From assembly GCA_900660155.1 (NCBI GenBank), contig CABFPE010000044.1:820647-884646 (forward strand): 64,000 nt of DNA, written 5' to 3'. Both the position numbers and the translations under genes were made by a program. The notes beneath the pieces were generated by a model. It did not search any database. It was not told where the DNA came from and worked only from the letters and a program-made list of their open reading frames with translations. Origin of the DNA: Hofstenia miamia (Eukaryota > Xenacoelomorpha > Acoela > Hofsteniidae). Below, in pieces: positions 34,117 to 46,053 of the stretch (position 1 is its first letter; each line of letters opens with the position of its first letter).

Positions 34117-34790
34117 CTATGCGGCCTTAAGCAATAGGATTTTTATGAATTTTTGGCGAAAATTTTTCACAGAAAATAAGTAAAAGAAGAAGTTTAAGGT
34201 GCTGTTTAAAATAGTTACTCCATTCACGCAAGCAAATATTAAATACTGTCTGGCCAAACCAATTGCGGTATCTGAGGATGTATTTATGGCTATGTAGTCA
34301 AATAGATTTACTAGAACTAGATTTATAAGAAAGGTGGTAGTTATGAGAAAGAGTAAGATAGTTATCTGAACTTCACTGCTGTCCTTTGGCTTTTTTGCGT
34401 TTTTTCGCCATTGCCTAATTTCGTATATAATTTGAATGTTTCCAACTAATGTAGTAATGAATGGAGCACCGCTGAAAACAATATATCGTTCAATGAGTAT
34501 GTATTCACTAAAATACTTAATATTTGTCAACGCCATACAGAGTTGATTTGAAATTCCATAATAAATGAATTTTGGAAAATTATATGCTGCAGCAAAAAGA
34601 AAGACTATAAGAGAGGCATAGTATGCATAAGTTGGTTGTCCATATCTTTGATAAAGTATTGGATACTTAATAGCAAAACATCGCTCATATGTCAAAACAA
34701 CAATTTGCCAAATGCTACCACAATAGCTCCCCATTGTAAGAAACCAAAAAAGCTTACAGGTAAAATTGTTATAGTGTTTGATGGAATAGC
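34117..34790 (-). CDS. GPCR exon 2 (TM3-TM7)
   Basis: Starts with two bases completing Gly, then YSIKHYNNFTCKLFWF. It carries TM3 to TM7 and a short cytoplasmic tail ending KNFRQKFIKILLLKAA. Confidence 0.85.
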
Positions 34791-36135
34791 CTAAAATATG
34801 AATCGTTACTAAAAAATCCTTAAACGTTGTTACAATCTAAAATCATTTAAAGCGGTTTTGACATCTGTTTGAAAATAATATTAGAGGAACTCCAAAAATA
34901 AGCTCCCATTCCAAAAAGCCTTATTAATTATAACAAAAAATTTAAAACTTTTTCATTTTCTCAGCATTGTTGATGTAATCTCTCATATTTGTTAAAATTA
35001 GCTGATTTAATAGAAGGAGCGTATTTATATACATTACAAAAAATTGTCTCACATGAAGTGTTTTACATATTGTGCATTTTAAAGAAAATCAGAATTCCTT
35101 TGCATTTTTTCATTTTTTAACTTAGTCATGGTTTAGCACAGGAAAATATAAATGTAAACAAATTTTATTCGGTGATAAAAAAGTGTAGTTTAAGGTAATT
35201 TAAAAAATGCACTCAAAATCTCTGAATAAAATTTCTCTCCCTGCGAGTTTTGAATTGATTCAAACTGAAACTATAAATATAATATATTTTTCGTATTGAT
35301 TTGCAAAATGTACAACAATTGTGTCAGTATGTAATGACTTGTCATTATTATCACTGTATTCGCACTTAATTTAATATTATACGCGTTTTCATTTTAATCA
35401 ACTTGTCAAATATTTTCAATATATTTAAAAAATTTGAAACTAGTAAAAATACTATTTAGTCACATAGACACTTCCGCAACTATATCCAAAAAATTGTAGT
35501 TTAAATTCTAAAGTCTTCTTAAAAAGGTCTAGTTTGTTGTTTTACATTTGGCATGTTATTAATTTTTCACAATCTGGCTATTTTTTCATTCACATTAAAT
35601 TGGCCGTGACATCTAGCAAATTTCAATGCAAAAAATTAGTAAAAAATACATTCACACATTAATAAATATATCAATGATTTTAATATTATTAATCGTATAA
35701 GCATTTTATTATAAATAAAAAACATACAACAAATTGAACGCATTCAACCTGAAAAATATATACTTTCTTATAGTTTTTATCATAAATTAATTAAAAAAAA
35801 CAATTAGACTTGTAAGCAATTAACATGACAATGATGAAGGGTGCGACTACACAATTTAAATATAGAAATTGAAAAAAGATTTATCATTTATAACAGAAAT
35901 ATATACCCATTGGTCTTAAAATCCCAGTTGTTACGCCAAGATGAAGGCAAGTGTAACCATCCCAGAAGGCCAACATTTGAATGAGTACCAAAAAGCTTGT
36001 TTTGCGTTTAATACGAGTGCAAGTCAAAATGATGAGAAAGTTGAGAATCAAACCAAAAATTCCAATCACTCCATTGCACCAGTTGATCTTTGTAGCCAAA
36101 ATGTAGTCTACTTGGTTGCTTAATGTGGTATTCAT
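34117..36135 (-). CDS. Rhodopsin-family GPCR, FMRFamide-receptor-like, two coding exons
   Basis: Exon 1 is 36135-35907 and exon 2 is 34790-34117 (minus strand), with donor GTATAT and acceptor ATTTTAG. The junction completes a Gly codon. The product is 300 residues with seven hydrophobic segments: TM1-2 in exon 1 (WCNGVIGIFGLILNFLIILT...), TM3-7 in exon 2. Marks are Cys88 at the start of TM3, YER (111-113) in place of DRY, and a TM7 ending NSTLNFFFYLFSVKNFR, the N-S/P-x-x-N-F-x-x-Y form usual in FMRFamide-like and related peptide receptors. An Asn-Thr-Thr glycosylation site follows Met1. An upstream in-frame Met at 36186 would add 17 residues. It is likely a plasma-membrane receptor for a neuropeptide; the ligand cannot be told. 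Both exons are intact. Confidence 0.82.
34791..35906. other. GPCR intron
   Basis: 1.1 kb, AT-rich, nothing recognised inside. Confidence 0.7.
35907..36135 (-). CDS. GPCR exon 1 (TM1-TM2)
   Basis: Encodes MNTTLSNQVDYILATKINWC, TM1, a basic first loop TRIKRKTS, and TM2 with Asp59 in place of the usual sodium-site position. The exon ends GILRPM plus one base of Gly. Confidence 0.8.
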
Positions 36136-36189
36136 CCCTTGCAAATGGAAAATGTGATGATATCTTAAGATTATATAGAATTTCACAAT

Positions 36190-37025
36190 TTCTAATTGGC
36201 TGTTGTAATTAAAGTGAAATATAATTTGCTAACACAATTCTTAAAGAAATGACCGTATTGCAAAACATTTAAATTACATTGTAAATTACATTAAAAGTAA
36301 TGTACACGAACAAAACATGATAAACAATTCCGCCATTGAATTCGACCTTAAATAGTATCAATTCGACGTTAAATATATGTATCCAAAAATGATAACCATA
36401 TTTAAAATTAGCAATTGTGTGAATTAAATTTTTGTGCATGAACTAAAGCGTTAATCATGTACTCTTTTTCTCCAGAATGCAGTAATTTAGCCGTACACAT
36501 CAGGGAAATTTTGTTTGTAAGTAAAATGTATTTCACTAGAGAACGCGTCCGTGATGTGTGCGTGGTCTTGCGAAATTGTCTGTAGCTTTAATAATGATGC
36601 CTCAGCTAACTGTAATTCGTGAGTATTTCTTTGATATACATTTAACTGTTTTTTAAATTATATCTTTACTTTCGCTTAGCTGATTAGCACAGGGATTTCT
36701 TAAGACAACCCTAGTTTGGTATGACTATAATTTAGTGGTTTCTACAAAAGTTCATTTTCAAAATTCAATAAGTATGTAGCCGCAGTCATTGGCTAAGTTT
36801 AGTTTTCAAAAAAAAATTCTTGTGAAATTCAGAAAATTAAATTGACTATTCAAGGGGTAGGGTATGCAATTGCAAAATGCAATTTGTTTAAGCAGTTATT
36901 CCGAAATTTCTTGAGCTCTTCAACATCATTTTGGATGTCAAACTTTGTAAAAAGCCCAAAATTTGAACTTTAAGAAGTTCAAGAAAATTATGGCTATTCA
37001 CATCCTATAATTAAATAATACTTTG
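36190..37025. other. Intergenic upstream of the GPCR, nothing recognised
   Basis: It probably includes the GPCR promoter and 5' UTR. No TATA or initiator is distinctive in this AT-rich context. Confidence 0.4.
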
Positions 37026-37345
37026 ACAACAACAACAAACTTTTATTTTGTAAACGCTAAAACATCATTTTAAGTTAGAAACAATACTAGAGTTTCATGC
37101 CACAAAAGAGCCGATAGGGAAATAAAGAAAGTTCTCGATAAGAGTCGGATTGATTACACCAGAGGGCTTCCCATGCAATGAGGGTTGAGGCAGAATATCC
37201 CGCAGTACATTGTTCTCGGAAGTGAGTATCTGCTGAAGAAGCTGATTATCAAGCTCAGCGATGATGTCCTCAATTGGGTTACAATTCGATGTAATCTTAA
37301 AGCAGACAGATTTTTGCTGAACTTTATCTAAGAGCAGCAAGAGGG
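37026..37345 (-). mobile_element. LINE C-terminal remnant with (AAC)n tail
   Basis: The minus-strand frame (37340-37095, 81 codons) contains ELDNQLLQQILTSENNVLRD followed by ILPQPS. This resembles the DxxLFxxIxxNxxHVLxxLLP end that several LINE families carry after the RT. ACAACAACAACAA at 37026-37038 would be the 3' tail on the complement. There is no other support, so a host exon cannot be excluded. Confidence 0.35.
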
Positions 37346-38075
37346 ATTTCGAGTAACCTCCTTAGACAAGACAACAATATGTTAGCGAGAGCATAACTAA
37401 TGTCAGTTAAATCCAAGGTGCCTCTATCTCAGCACTAAATATAAACGTAGTAGTTGTAAGATAAAGGTTTAAGTTAAGTAATATTTTATTAAGAACTGTA
37501 AAGTTACAGTGGTGCATTCATTAAAGCTTGCAGGGTAAATATAATGTGTAATGACTATTTCTACCAATACAACAATATTTGCTTTTGCAGCTCACGAACA
37601 GAGCTTCGACCGAAGTTAATTGGAAGTTTGCTCGTCTTGTTACCAACAGCTACAAGAAGCTTCCATTAATATGTTGTTTTTAAATTTTAGATAGTTCAAT
37701 TAGTTAGTGAGTTTTAAGTATTTGGCTTTTAGGTCATTCGTCCATTTTGAAATGACGGGTGGATTACGGGCACAGGGGCGGCACTAAACAGAGAGAACAA
37801 CGGGCAGACACAGAACACATAATTTTCCCAACGTTAAAACACTACATGCTCATGGTTTGGGATCAAAGTTGTAGCCAAAAGATTGCACTCATTTCAAAAA
37901 GTTAATCTTACTCAATGTTTTAAAAAGAAGTGTTCAAATTTGATGCCTTACAATAATGTTTGCGGACCATACCTTAGTATTTATGAAAGTATATCGAACA
38001 TTATGGTAACCTTTTCGTCCAAAACAATGTCTTAGAGTGGCTGTTTGAGTAAAAATACCTTAATGCTTAACACTT

Positions 38076-40116
38076 TTAATGTACCAAAAAGCGTCAAAAC
38101 CCGTCAATTGACGATTGCTATATTACGTTTTGTAAATTACTACAAATATACCCAAAACCTTAGTAACATATTATAAATGATATTTAAAACATAAATTCAT
38201 GTAAATATTCATGTACACAGATTGTATTGTCCTATTTAAGTTATAAAAAGTGTGTGAATAGTTTGTGTAAATATTTCAAAGAGGTCCGAATATTTTGCAG
38301 CAAAAGTTTCGCAGCTAATTGTACCAAATTATCATGGATTACTAAATATACTCCAATTTCATTTGATAGAATTGGTGCAAAGGTGTGCAAAGTTGTAGAC
38401 ATTTCAAACATTCCAGTATCACTTGTCATTTGAGTGAACAAGATTTAGAAGAGGTAGAGGAGAATAACGATGAACAGCTATTACATGATATTTCATATTC
38501 AAAAAGCAGCAATGATGAAGATTTAGACATCTTGTCACATAGCAGTCACGAAGAGATGGACAATGAAAATAATTCACTTTGAGCCGAAATGGAACTGAAT
38601 GGACAATAATTGAAAATACACAGGGAGCTAAACGTGGTAGAATGCAACGGCAAAATATAGTAAGCAAGCCTGAAGGTGTAACACGAGATTGTGCGGGTAT
38701 CATAACTCCATTAGACGCATGGAATCCTCTCTTTGATAACTGGATGCTGAATTTTATTGTTGATTGTACAAATGCTTTTGCTAATGAAGGATAAATCGTT
38801 GGAATCTAACAAGAGATTAACTAGAAAAATTCGTGGGACTACTGTAACTAAAAGGAATTACATATCGACGAAATTATCCATTCGAAAAACTATGATCCCA
38901 TATTCAATAAGACACTGTCTTGCCAAAAAATGAGAAAGATAAAAAGGTTTCTCAGATTTGATCGTCGTCAAGAGCGCAGTAGAAATCTGCAACATAACAA
39001 GTTTTGTCTAATTTCAACTATTTTAGATCGCTTTGTAGCCATTCTCAACGTTGCTACCATCCATCGTAATTCTTGACTATTGATGAACAATTACTTCCGA
39101 CTAAAACACGCTGCCGTTTTACACTATATATGCCCGCAATAAAAGCAGGATAAATTTGGGATGAAATTTTGGATACTAGCTGATGTTTCATCAAAATATT
39201 GTTATAATATCAATGCCTCATCTTGGAAAAGATGAGAACAGACATGTGTCACTTGGTACACATGTTGTGCAAACACTTATGAAACCTCTGAACAACAAAG
39301 GATACAATGTAACTATTGACCTATTGATAATTTTTTTAATTCAAAACAACTTGCTCATCTTATGCTCCGAACAACAATAGTTGGAACCGTTAAGACTACA
39401 TGATTCTGTAGTGTACAAAAGTAGCAAGTTACACCTTACTAAACATCAAACGAAACCAAAAAGAGTTGTACATACACCGCATAGTGGTGCTGTTTATCAA
39501 GAAGATGGTAAGAAGAAGCCTGAAAGTGTATTATTTATAATAATAATAAATATGCATTTGATCTACTAGACGCACTTTTCTGCAACAACTGTCCAAAGAG
39601 CTCAGGAAAGATGTTGATATTCAGACTACTCAATGCTCTTTTGTCTTAACTCTCCAAAAAGCAAGTCACTTGTCAGATCAATGTTCATTGTAAAAAGAAT
39701 AGAAATGTGAATTTGTGCAGAATTTGCAGTAAACCTGTTTGTGGGAAGTGTCAGGCTGTCATATGTATCAACTGTTTTGACAAATAGCATTTAAATACTT
39801 CTTTTGTTTTTGTTATATGTATTGTCTCAATAAAAATGGCAATATAGATGTATCTTTATCAATTTGGTCGACCAATTGCAATAATGTTCACATATTGCAC
39901 CAAGTATTAGAAACATGCAGCAAAGATATAAGGCTAAGATTTTTATAACATTCTATTTTTTTCAGTTAATATGTAGAAACCACTTGTATAGCAAGATATA
40001 ATTATATAACTTTTTTATGAATAGTGTATCTTGAAAACATATTTAGCTTAAGTAACAAATTTAACTTTGTGTTCATAGCAGTCGTTAAGTGACGGGTTTG
40101 GCGCTTCTAGAGTTAA
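38076..40116 (+). mobile_element. Decayed piggyBac transposon with TTAA flanks
   Basis: The ends match inverted: AAGCGTCAAAACCCGTCAAT near 38090 against AAGCGCCAAACCCGTCACTT read inward from the right end. The flanking TTAA at 40113-40116 is clear. On the left it may be 38076-38079 or 38067-38070. Inside, the plus strand carries a piggyBac transposase in order: an acidic N-terminus (EEVEENNDEQLLHD); TPLDAWNPLFDNWMLNFIV; KRFLRFDRRQERSRN; the domain with DEQLLPTKTRCRF and KFGMKFWILAD; KGYNVTID and FFNSKQLA; and a C-terminal knuckle CRICSKPVCGKCQAVICINC. Several frameshifts and stops interrupt it (for example near 38580, 38795, 39080 and 39570). Total length is about 2 kb. Confidence 0.85.
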
Positions 40117-40770
40117 TGATCTAGAATGCAATAAGCAAATGACAAATCAATCTAAGAGATTGAATATTTCTCAATTGTTTTATTGAAAAATGTATGTGAG
40201 GTGCAAACACGTCATTTATTATTTTTACCACAAAATGTGTTTTTATGTTTTTAGGTTTTTGAGTTAAATTTTCGAAAAAGTGTGAGAAATCAAAAAAAGA
40301 ATGAGGCGTCTGAAATACCTCAAAAGTTCAAAAACATATATTCAGCTTATTTCAGCAAACCCATCGATATGATTTTAATTATAACTAAGTCAAAGCAGAG
40401 CCATAAAATCTTACATAATTTTGCTCTAACTAGATAGCTAAAGGAAAAACCTGAAAAGGTTAGCACAATCAAAGCTGGTGTTGATAGATAATGCTGTGTG
40501 TATACTTACAGGCTGTAGGATGTCTTTAATGTCACTCATTCCTATTTAAAAATTGTGTAAAATTTTCTATATATTTAAAGAAGACTGTCAGCCATTTAAT
40601 ATAGATTTAAACGAGGGGGGGGGCGTCAAGTCACAAATAATACAGTAAAATCGATAAAATACAGTAAAATCGATAAACCGTTCTTCTACATTTTTGAAAA
40701 GTGATCTTCAAGCCTTTACTAAAGTTGGAAATTGTGAAGCATGCACACTTTTATTGGCCAGCGTGCTTGA

Positions 40771-42202
40771 AATAATGCGTGGCCCACGTAAATCACGGCC
40801 GAGCAAGTGCACATTGCAGCAATTTCAAAAAGCAGAAGATGGGATATTAAATCGATATTTTACGCTGCATAAAGGCGTTGCAATATTTAAACCATTTATA
40901 TAAGATTATAACATGCAACAGCAGCAGTTAATATCAATATTAATGAAGCTATTACACACATAGAAGCGTATGCTCACACTCACTCCATTGTTTGGGAAAT
41001 TTTCGTACTATATTCTTGGTGATGAAACTGATGTGCTTTACGTTGTACATTGTATTATGACGAAAAAATAGCGGTGTTTGCCCAATTTAGCCTTCCTTCA
41101 CACGAAATTATAAATTTTGTTTTGATAAAATTATTGCTTCTTTCATAAATTAAATGTGCTAAGTACACTTGAAAGGCTCTTCTCAAATGATTGTATCATT
41201 ATTGCATCAAGTGTTCAAAAATAATCGAAGCCAAACTCCAAGAATGTAAAATATGCAATAATGCATACTCCTTAATCAATAATCTTATGTAATACAAATT
41301 TCGATATGCTGTTTTTATAACTGGATTACTTACAATTATTTATCTTTCAATTTTTCAACGAAAATATTACGTTTTTCGAGTAACAAAACTAGAACATATT
41401 ACTTTTTTCCAAAATATGGGTTGTACACAATATATGGTTGCAAGGTATCTAAAAGATTAATGATCAGTAAAGTGGATAATTATTTGAAGAAATGAATGAA
41501 GATCTTCATTGTGAATATTTGAATAAGAATACACCAAAGCTTTAGTACGATCTGATATACTTATCAAATTTGCATCATCAGTAACTTACTGCATCTTAGA
41601 ACAAATTCAAAACAGTGTAATATTTTTTTTGTAAAAATGAATGCTATTTGTATTGCCTTGTCTGGTTCATAGAGAAGTCGAAGTTTGAATTAATAATATG
41701 CTCATATCAACATTTCGATTTTTAGGAAATTGCAAGAAGCATCTCTATGCTAACTTCTCCATTCAGTGTAATCTTGCCATGATATCCAAATTAAATGCAT
41801 TTGTTCTAGGATGTTATTTATGTAATCAAAAATCGAAACTGCTGGTGTAGGTTCAAGACGTTTTGGTGGATTGAAATATTCTTCCAAGGCTATAGTAAAT
41901 GCTATCATTGATTTCTTCAAATTTTTAACAACTCAAAGACAAAACTGTCAAGGATTCAAGAAATTGCTTAAGCGGTCATACGTACTTTGCGACTGTCATG
42001 TTGATTATTTTTTCAAAATATGTACAGGGTCACTGTGCAATTGTATTTCCTAGAAATTGGAGAAAATCTATGAGTTAATCTGTATCATGCTCTAGTCCTT
42101 ATGCAGAAATCTGTATTAAAAAATAATATATATTTTCATCTTCTTCTATTTTAGAATTGCTGCAATGTGCACGGCCGTGATTTACGTGAGCCATGAATAA
42201 TG
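40771..42202. mobile_element. 1.4-kb segment bounded by ~50-bp inverted repeats
   Basis: The left arm (40771-40825) contains CACGTAAATCACGGCCG and GTGCACATTGCAGCAATT. The right arm (42154-42202) holds the same two blocks inverted, differing mainly by a 5-base insertion (AGCAA) between them on the left. The interior is AT-rich and has no transposase I can read. It looks like a nonautonomous DNA transposon with long inverted repeats; the family is unknown and no target duplication was found. Confidence 0.6.
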
Positions 42203-42209
42203 TCCAAAA

Positions 42210-45200
42210 TTTATACTAGCACTAGTGTATTGTTATGCCTAAACGACTTAGAACGATTAACTAATTTTCATTGAAAATTTTGATTTTTTAAAAATATTTG
42301 AGTTCTCTTATAACCTAATGTTCAGGTCAACCTTAACTATTTGTTGATGTGTAGGGAGATCTTCTCCAAACCCATTAGTCAGAATTATCCTAGCGTTACC
42401 AAATGGTAACACTAACATATTTGGCCACATTGCATTAAGGAATATTCAAATTACAATCTATTATATATTTGGACAACATAATATTTCCACTCCATTTTTC
42501 AGTTATCATAAAAACTATTTACAACCGCATGAGGACTTCAGTTAGAGCAATTTTCCGAGAAAAAATATAAATAAAAAATTCAGGATAATTCAGGAAAAAA
42601 TCAGCTGATAATGAATGCAAATCTGCTAATCGTTATAGAATATAGATTTTATCCTGTCATGTCTTGCTTCACGATTTTCGCTTTCTTTTCTAACAGGTTT
42701 TATTGAATTATGAGAATTTGCTGACGAAATTTGACAGTATGAACCAGAAATATTATTTGAAAAGCTAAAGCAAGTATACCTCCACCAATGTAAAACAAAC
42801 TTCATTAAGAGCTTTTTGCATAACAAATACTGAAAAGTCAGATTAAGAAACAATTTCTTTATGTAGTTCTTAATGTAAAGTTTTAAACGTTAAACAATTT
42901 TCTGGTGACTTCAGAAATTTAATATATTGATTTGGCATGCTTAAATTTTGATAATCAGTTTCTTCTTCATCTATGGAGCTGAATACGTAGCTACATTCTT
43001 AATAATTTTGAATACATTGCTAAGTGAGCTATTTTCTTACATGCATATATTTTAGGCACATGATGTGCACACTTTAATTCAGGAGAGCATCATCGCTTGA
43101 TGCACAGATTACTGTAAGAATTTCAATAAGTGATATTTTCCATCTACCATGCATTTAGCGATTAAAATCTACAGTAAAGTTTACAAAGAAAACATGAAAT
43201 AATGTTTATACTTTGTTGTAAAGGTTAAGTGTGCTTTTCAGCGAAGGAGTCCTTATCAAAGCCTAATTGGGAATGTTTCACAGATACAAAGCTCTAAGAA
43301 TGCTCTTTTCAAATTTAGAAGTGTCATATGAAATTAATCAAAAAAATAAATAGTAAATTTCGGAATTTGTTATATTTTGAGTTATAAAGTAAATATTTTA
43401 TATTCAATATCAATAACTCGAGCATTTTATCTGATAGTTGATGATTACTAGTTGATTGCACGTAACAATCTTTTCGTCTTTAACAATAGAAAAATTCTAG
43501 CAAAGTAAAAATTTTAAATATTTTACAAGTAACTATGGAGCTGCTTTGCAATTAACTCGATCATGGACTGGTGTTTCTTCTTCTTTATTGGAATACTATA
43601 TTATCAGGACTCTGTAAGTCTTTTGCACAAAGGCTACCGAGAAAAGTTTTATGATGTTGGTAGTGCTGTCGTCAATCATAAATGAAATTTCCCAACTTGA
43701 AATGGATTATTCAACATATTGACTAAGATGTTTTATGTATAAATATTCTCAACATATTTAGTATATGCACGCTGAATTAGAAAACAGTTTATTCAAGTTA
43801 ACAACGCCAAACCCATTCTGTACAAAAATATGGCAATGCAATGGATGCTACTCTATATTGTCAATTGATGAAATTGTTTTTGAATCAGAAGCTACGTCGT
43901 CACAAGTTTATTTGAAGAATTGCAACATGAACAAACAATATCAATGTAAAGCTATCCATTTTTAGTTTCAATTCAAAGGCAATGTTCACATTTTTAGACG
44001 CTGTGATAATATATTATTCATACATTGTGTTAAAATTCGGATATCATCTGAGATGCTGTCCGTAATACCTAAGAACCCTCACCATAAAGCTACTGCAGTT
44101 TTGAAAACGCAGCTGGAAAGCAAAATCCGGATATCTCATACAAGTAACTTGCAACTTCAGCATAACACAAAATAGTAGTCTATACTTACATCGTATTTAA
44201 ATTTCTATAAAGAGATAAATAGAATTATAGCTGCTTAAAATAAAAGTTTGTATTGTATTGCATTGTATATTTTTAAATTATTATTCTCGTCTTACCTGAC
44301 GAAGTCTTTCATGATTTTTCATTTTTTAACATAGTTATCTTGTGTCAATGCATTGGAGATTTAAAGTTTTTCCATTCATAACTCAGCAACTATAAGTCTC
44401 ACTGAAACGCAGCTGGATATCGATAAGACAGTGCTTTTCTCCACTATTTCGAGGAATATAGAAGGTTGAAAATGATTATAGGTAAACAAAAAATTAAATA
44501 ATAAGGATATTAAGAGAAAAGCTTAGAGGTCAAAAAATTTAATTGATCGGGCTTATAAATAATTTAATATTACCTTAAGCAATCGAGACATTTTTCGTAT
44601 AGAAATTTAAACACTAATTACTCTTTAAATAATGAGGATATCTCAAATCTGGAAACATCATTGGATAGAGAATCGTTTCTTTTGTGATATTTATCTTTAA
44701 TTCGCAACTTGATACTAACCTGTCCTAAATGCTTTGACTTCTGAATTTGTTACTGCCATGGGATTTAGACCATTTTATTATCTGAGCGCTTGGTGTGGGA
44801 AGATTTTGAATGCTTATTCAAAAATCTGAATTTCGTTATTTAATACAACACAATTTTTATGAGAATTATTCACCATAAAAAGAATCACACTTCTCCATAG
44901 ATGTGCCTGAGTCCCAGGAATTCCAACTTTCCTAATAAACTTTCAGAAAATCGTATCGTCCGAGAATGAGGACAAAATGTTTTTGTTTCGAGAATCGTAC
45001 ATTACAGTGTTATACAGTATTATCACTTTTACTTAAATTACTAATTAGGGTCTCCGAAAAGTTCAATGAATCTGGAAAAGTTTGTGATTCGTTATAACTG
45101 AGTCTCTTTGCAACCATTTTCATTAATAATTTTCTAACAAATGATATTTATACAGAGGTTGGTTGACGAGTAAAGAACAATTTTAATACAAATTTTGAAT

Positions 45201-45318
45201 CCGTTAACAAAATGCTTTAGGAAACGCAACTATTTCGGAAGCTGTTGTAAAGTTCTTTTTTTGAATCAATTTGATAAAACGGTTTTCTAAAATACACATT
45301 TGAACAGATATATTTTGT
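42210..45318. other. Intergenic, nothing supported
   Basis: AT-rich. A short open frame at 43765-43965 has a CxxC pair (WQCNGCYS) but no further domain support. Confidence 0.4.
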
Positions 45319-45326
45319 ATTAAAAC

Positions 45327-45508
45327 TAGTGCTGTGCGTTCCACGATCCTTCAACCGGATTAACCTGACCGGATTTCTTTTTACCTTAACTGGATTTTAA
45401 CCGGTTTTAACCGGATCTTTAAAAATTAGCATCACTTTCAAATTAAAAAAAATCATCTATTTCTATCTTTTAAAATGAAATTGGCAAATTCCTAAGTGCT
45501 GACATACA

Positions 45509-45550
<42 letters not shown>

Positions 45551-46045
45551 TCTTCGTGATTTTAGAGCTGAAAGTTTTATGGGGAAAACATTAATGAAAA
45601 TGAACGAAAAGGCTATCGAAATTTAATGAAAGAAATGTATGTATTTATACAAAATGGAGTAAAAACGAAATTTAGAACTTTATGAATGATTTTATCTATT
45701 TCAAGTATAATAAAAAACAACAACAATGCGAATTCAAACATGTTGTATTCGATGAATCATTTTCTCTTAAATTTGATAATTTTTTTTCAAATATTGCTAT
45801 TTCCTAATGTAGATTAGGACTAGAATGACAACTAGTATGATTCCTTGAAGCCTTTGAGCAAATTATCTGTTGTTTTGTAAAGCTGCAATCATTGTAATCA
45901 ATAAATTTTGAAAATCAAAAATGAAATTCCTTAATCAGATTTTAACCTGATTAACCGGCTCCTGCAATTTAACCGGCTTGAACCGGACTGGACTGGTTTA
46001 ACCGGATTTAACCTGACCGGATTAACCGGACCGGATCCAGCACTA
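45327..46045. mobile_element. 719-bp hAT-type MITE rich in ACCGG words
   Basis: It begins TAGTGCTG and ends CAGCACTA, with flanks ATTAAAAC (45319-45326) and ATTAAGAC (46046-46053), an 8-bp duplication with one change, as hAT elements make. Both subterminal regions are packed with AACCGG/CCGGTT words (for example AACCGGATTAACC and TTAACCGGTTTT). No transposase. A (TA)n tract at 45512-45548 lies inside it. Confidence 0.7.
45512..45548. repeat. (TA)n microsatellite inside the MITE
   Basis: About 18 TA units. Confidence 0.95.
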
Positions 46046-46053
46046 ATTAAGAC

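Noticed and set aside
43765-43965. 66-codon frame with a CxxC pair
   Set aside because: No second metal-binding pair in the right spacing and no neighbouring exon; not called as a gene.
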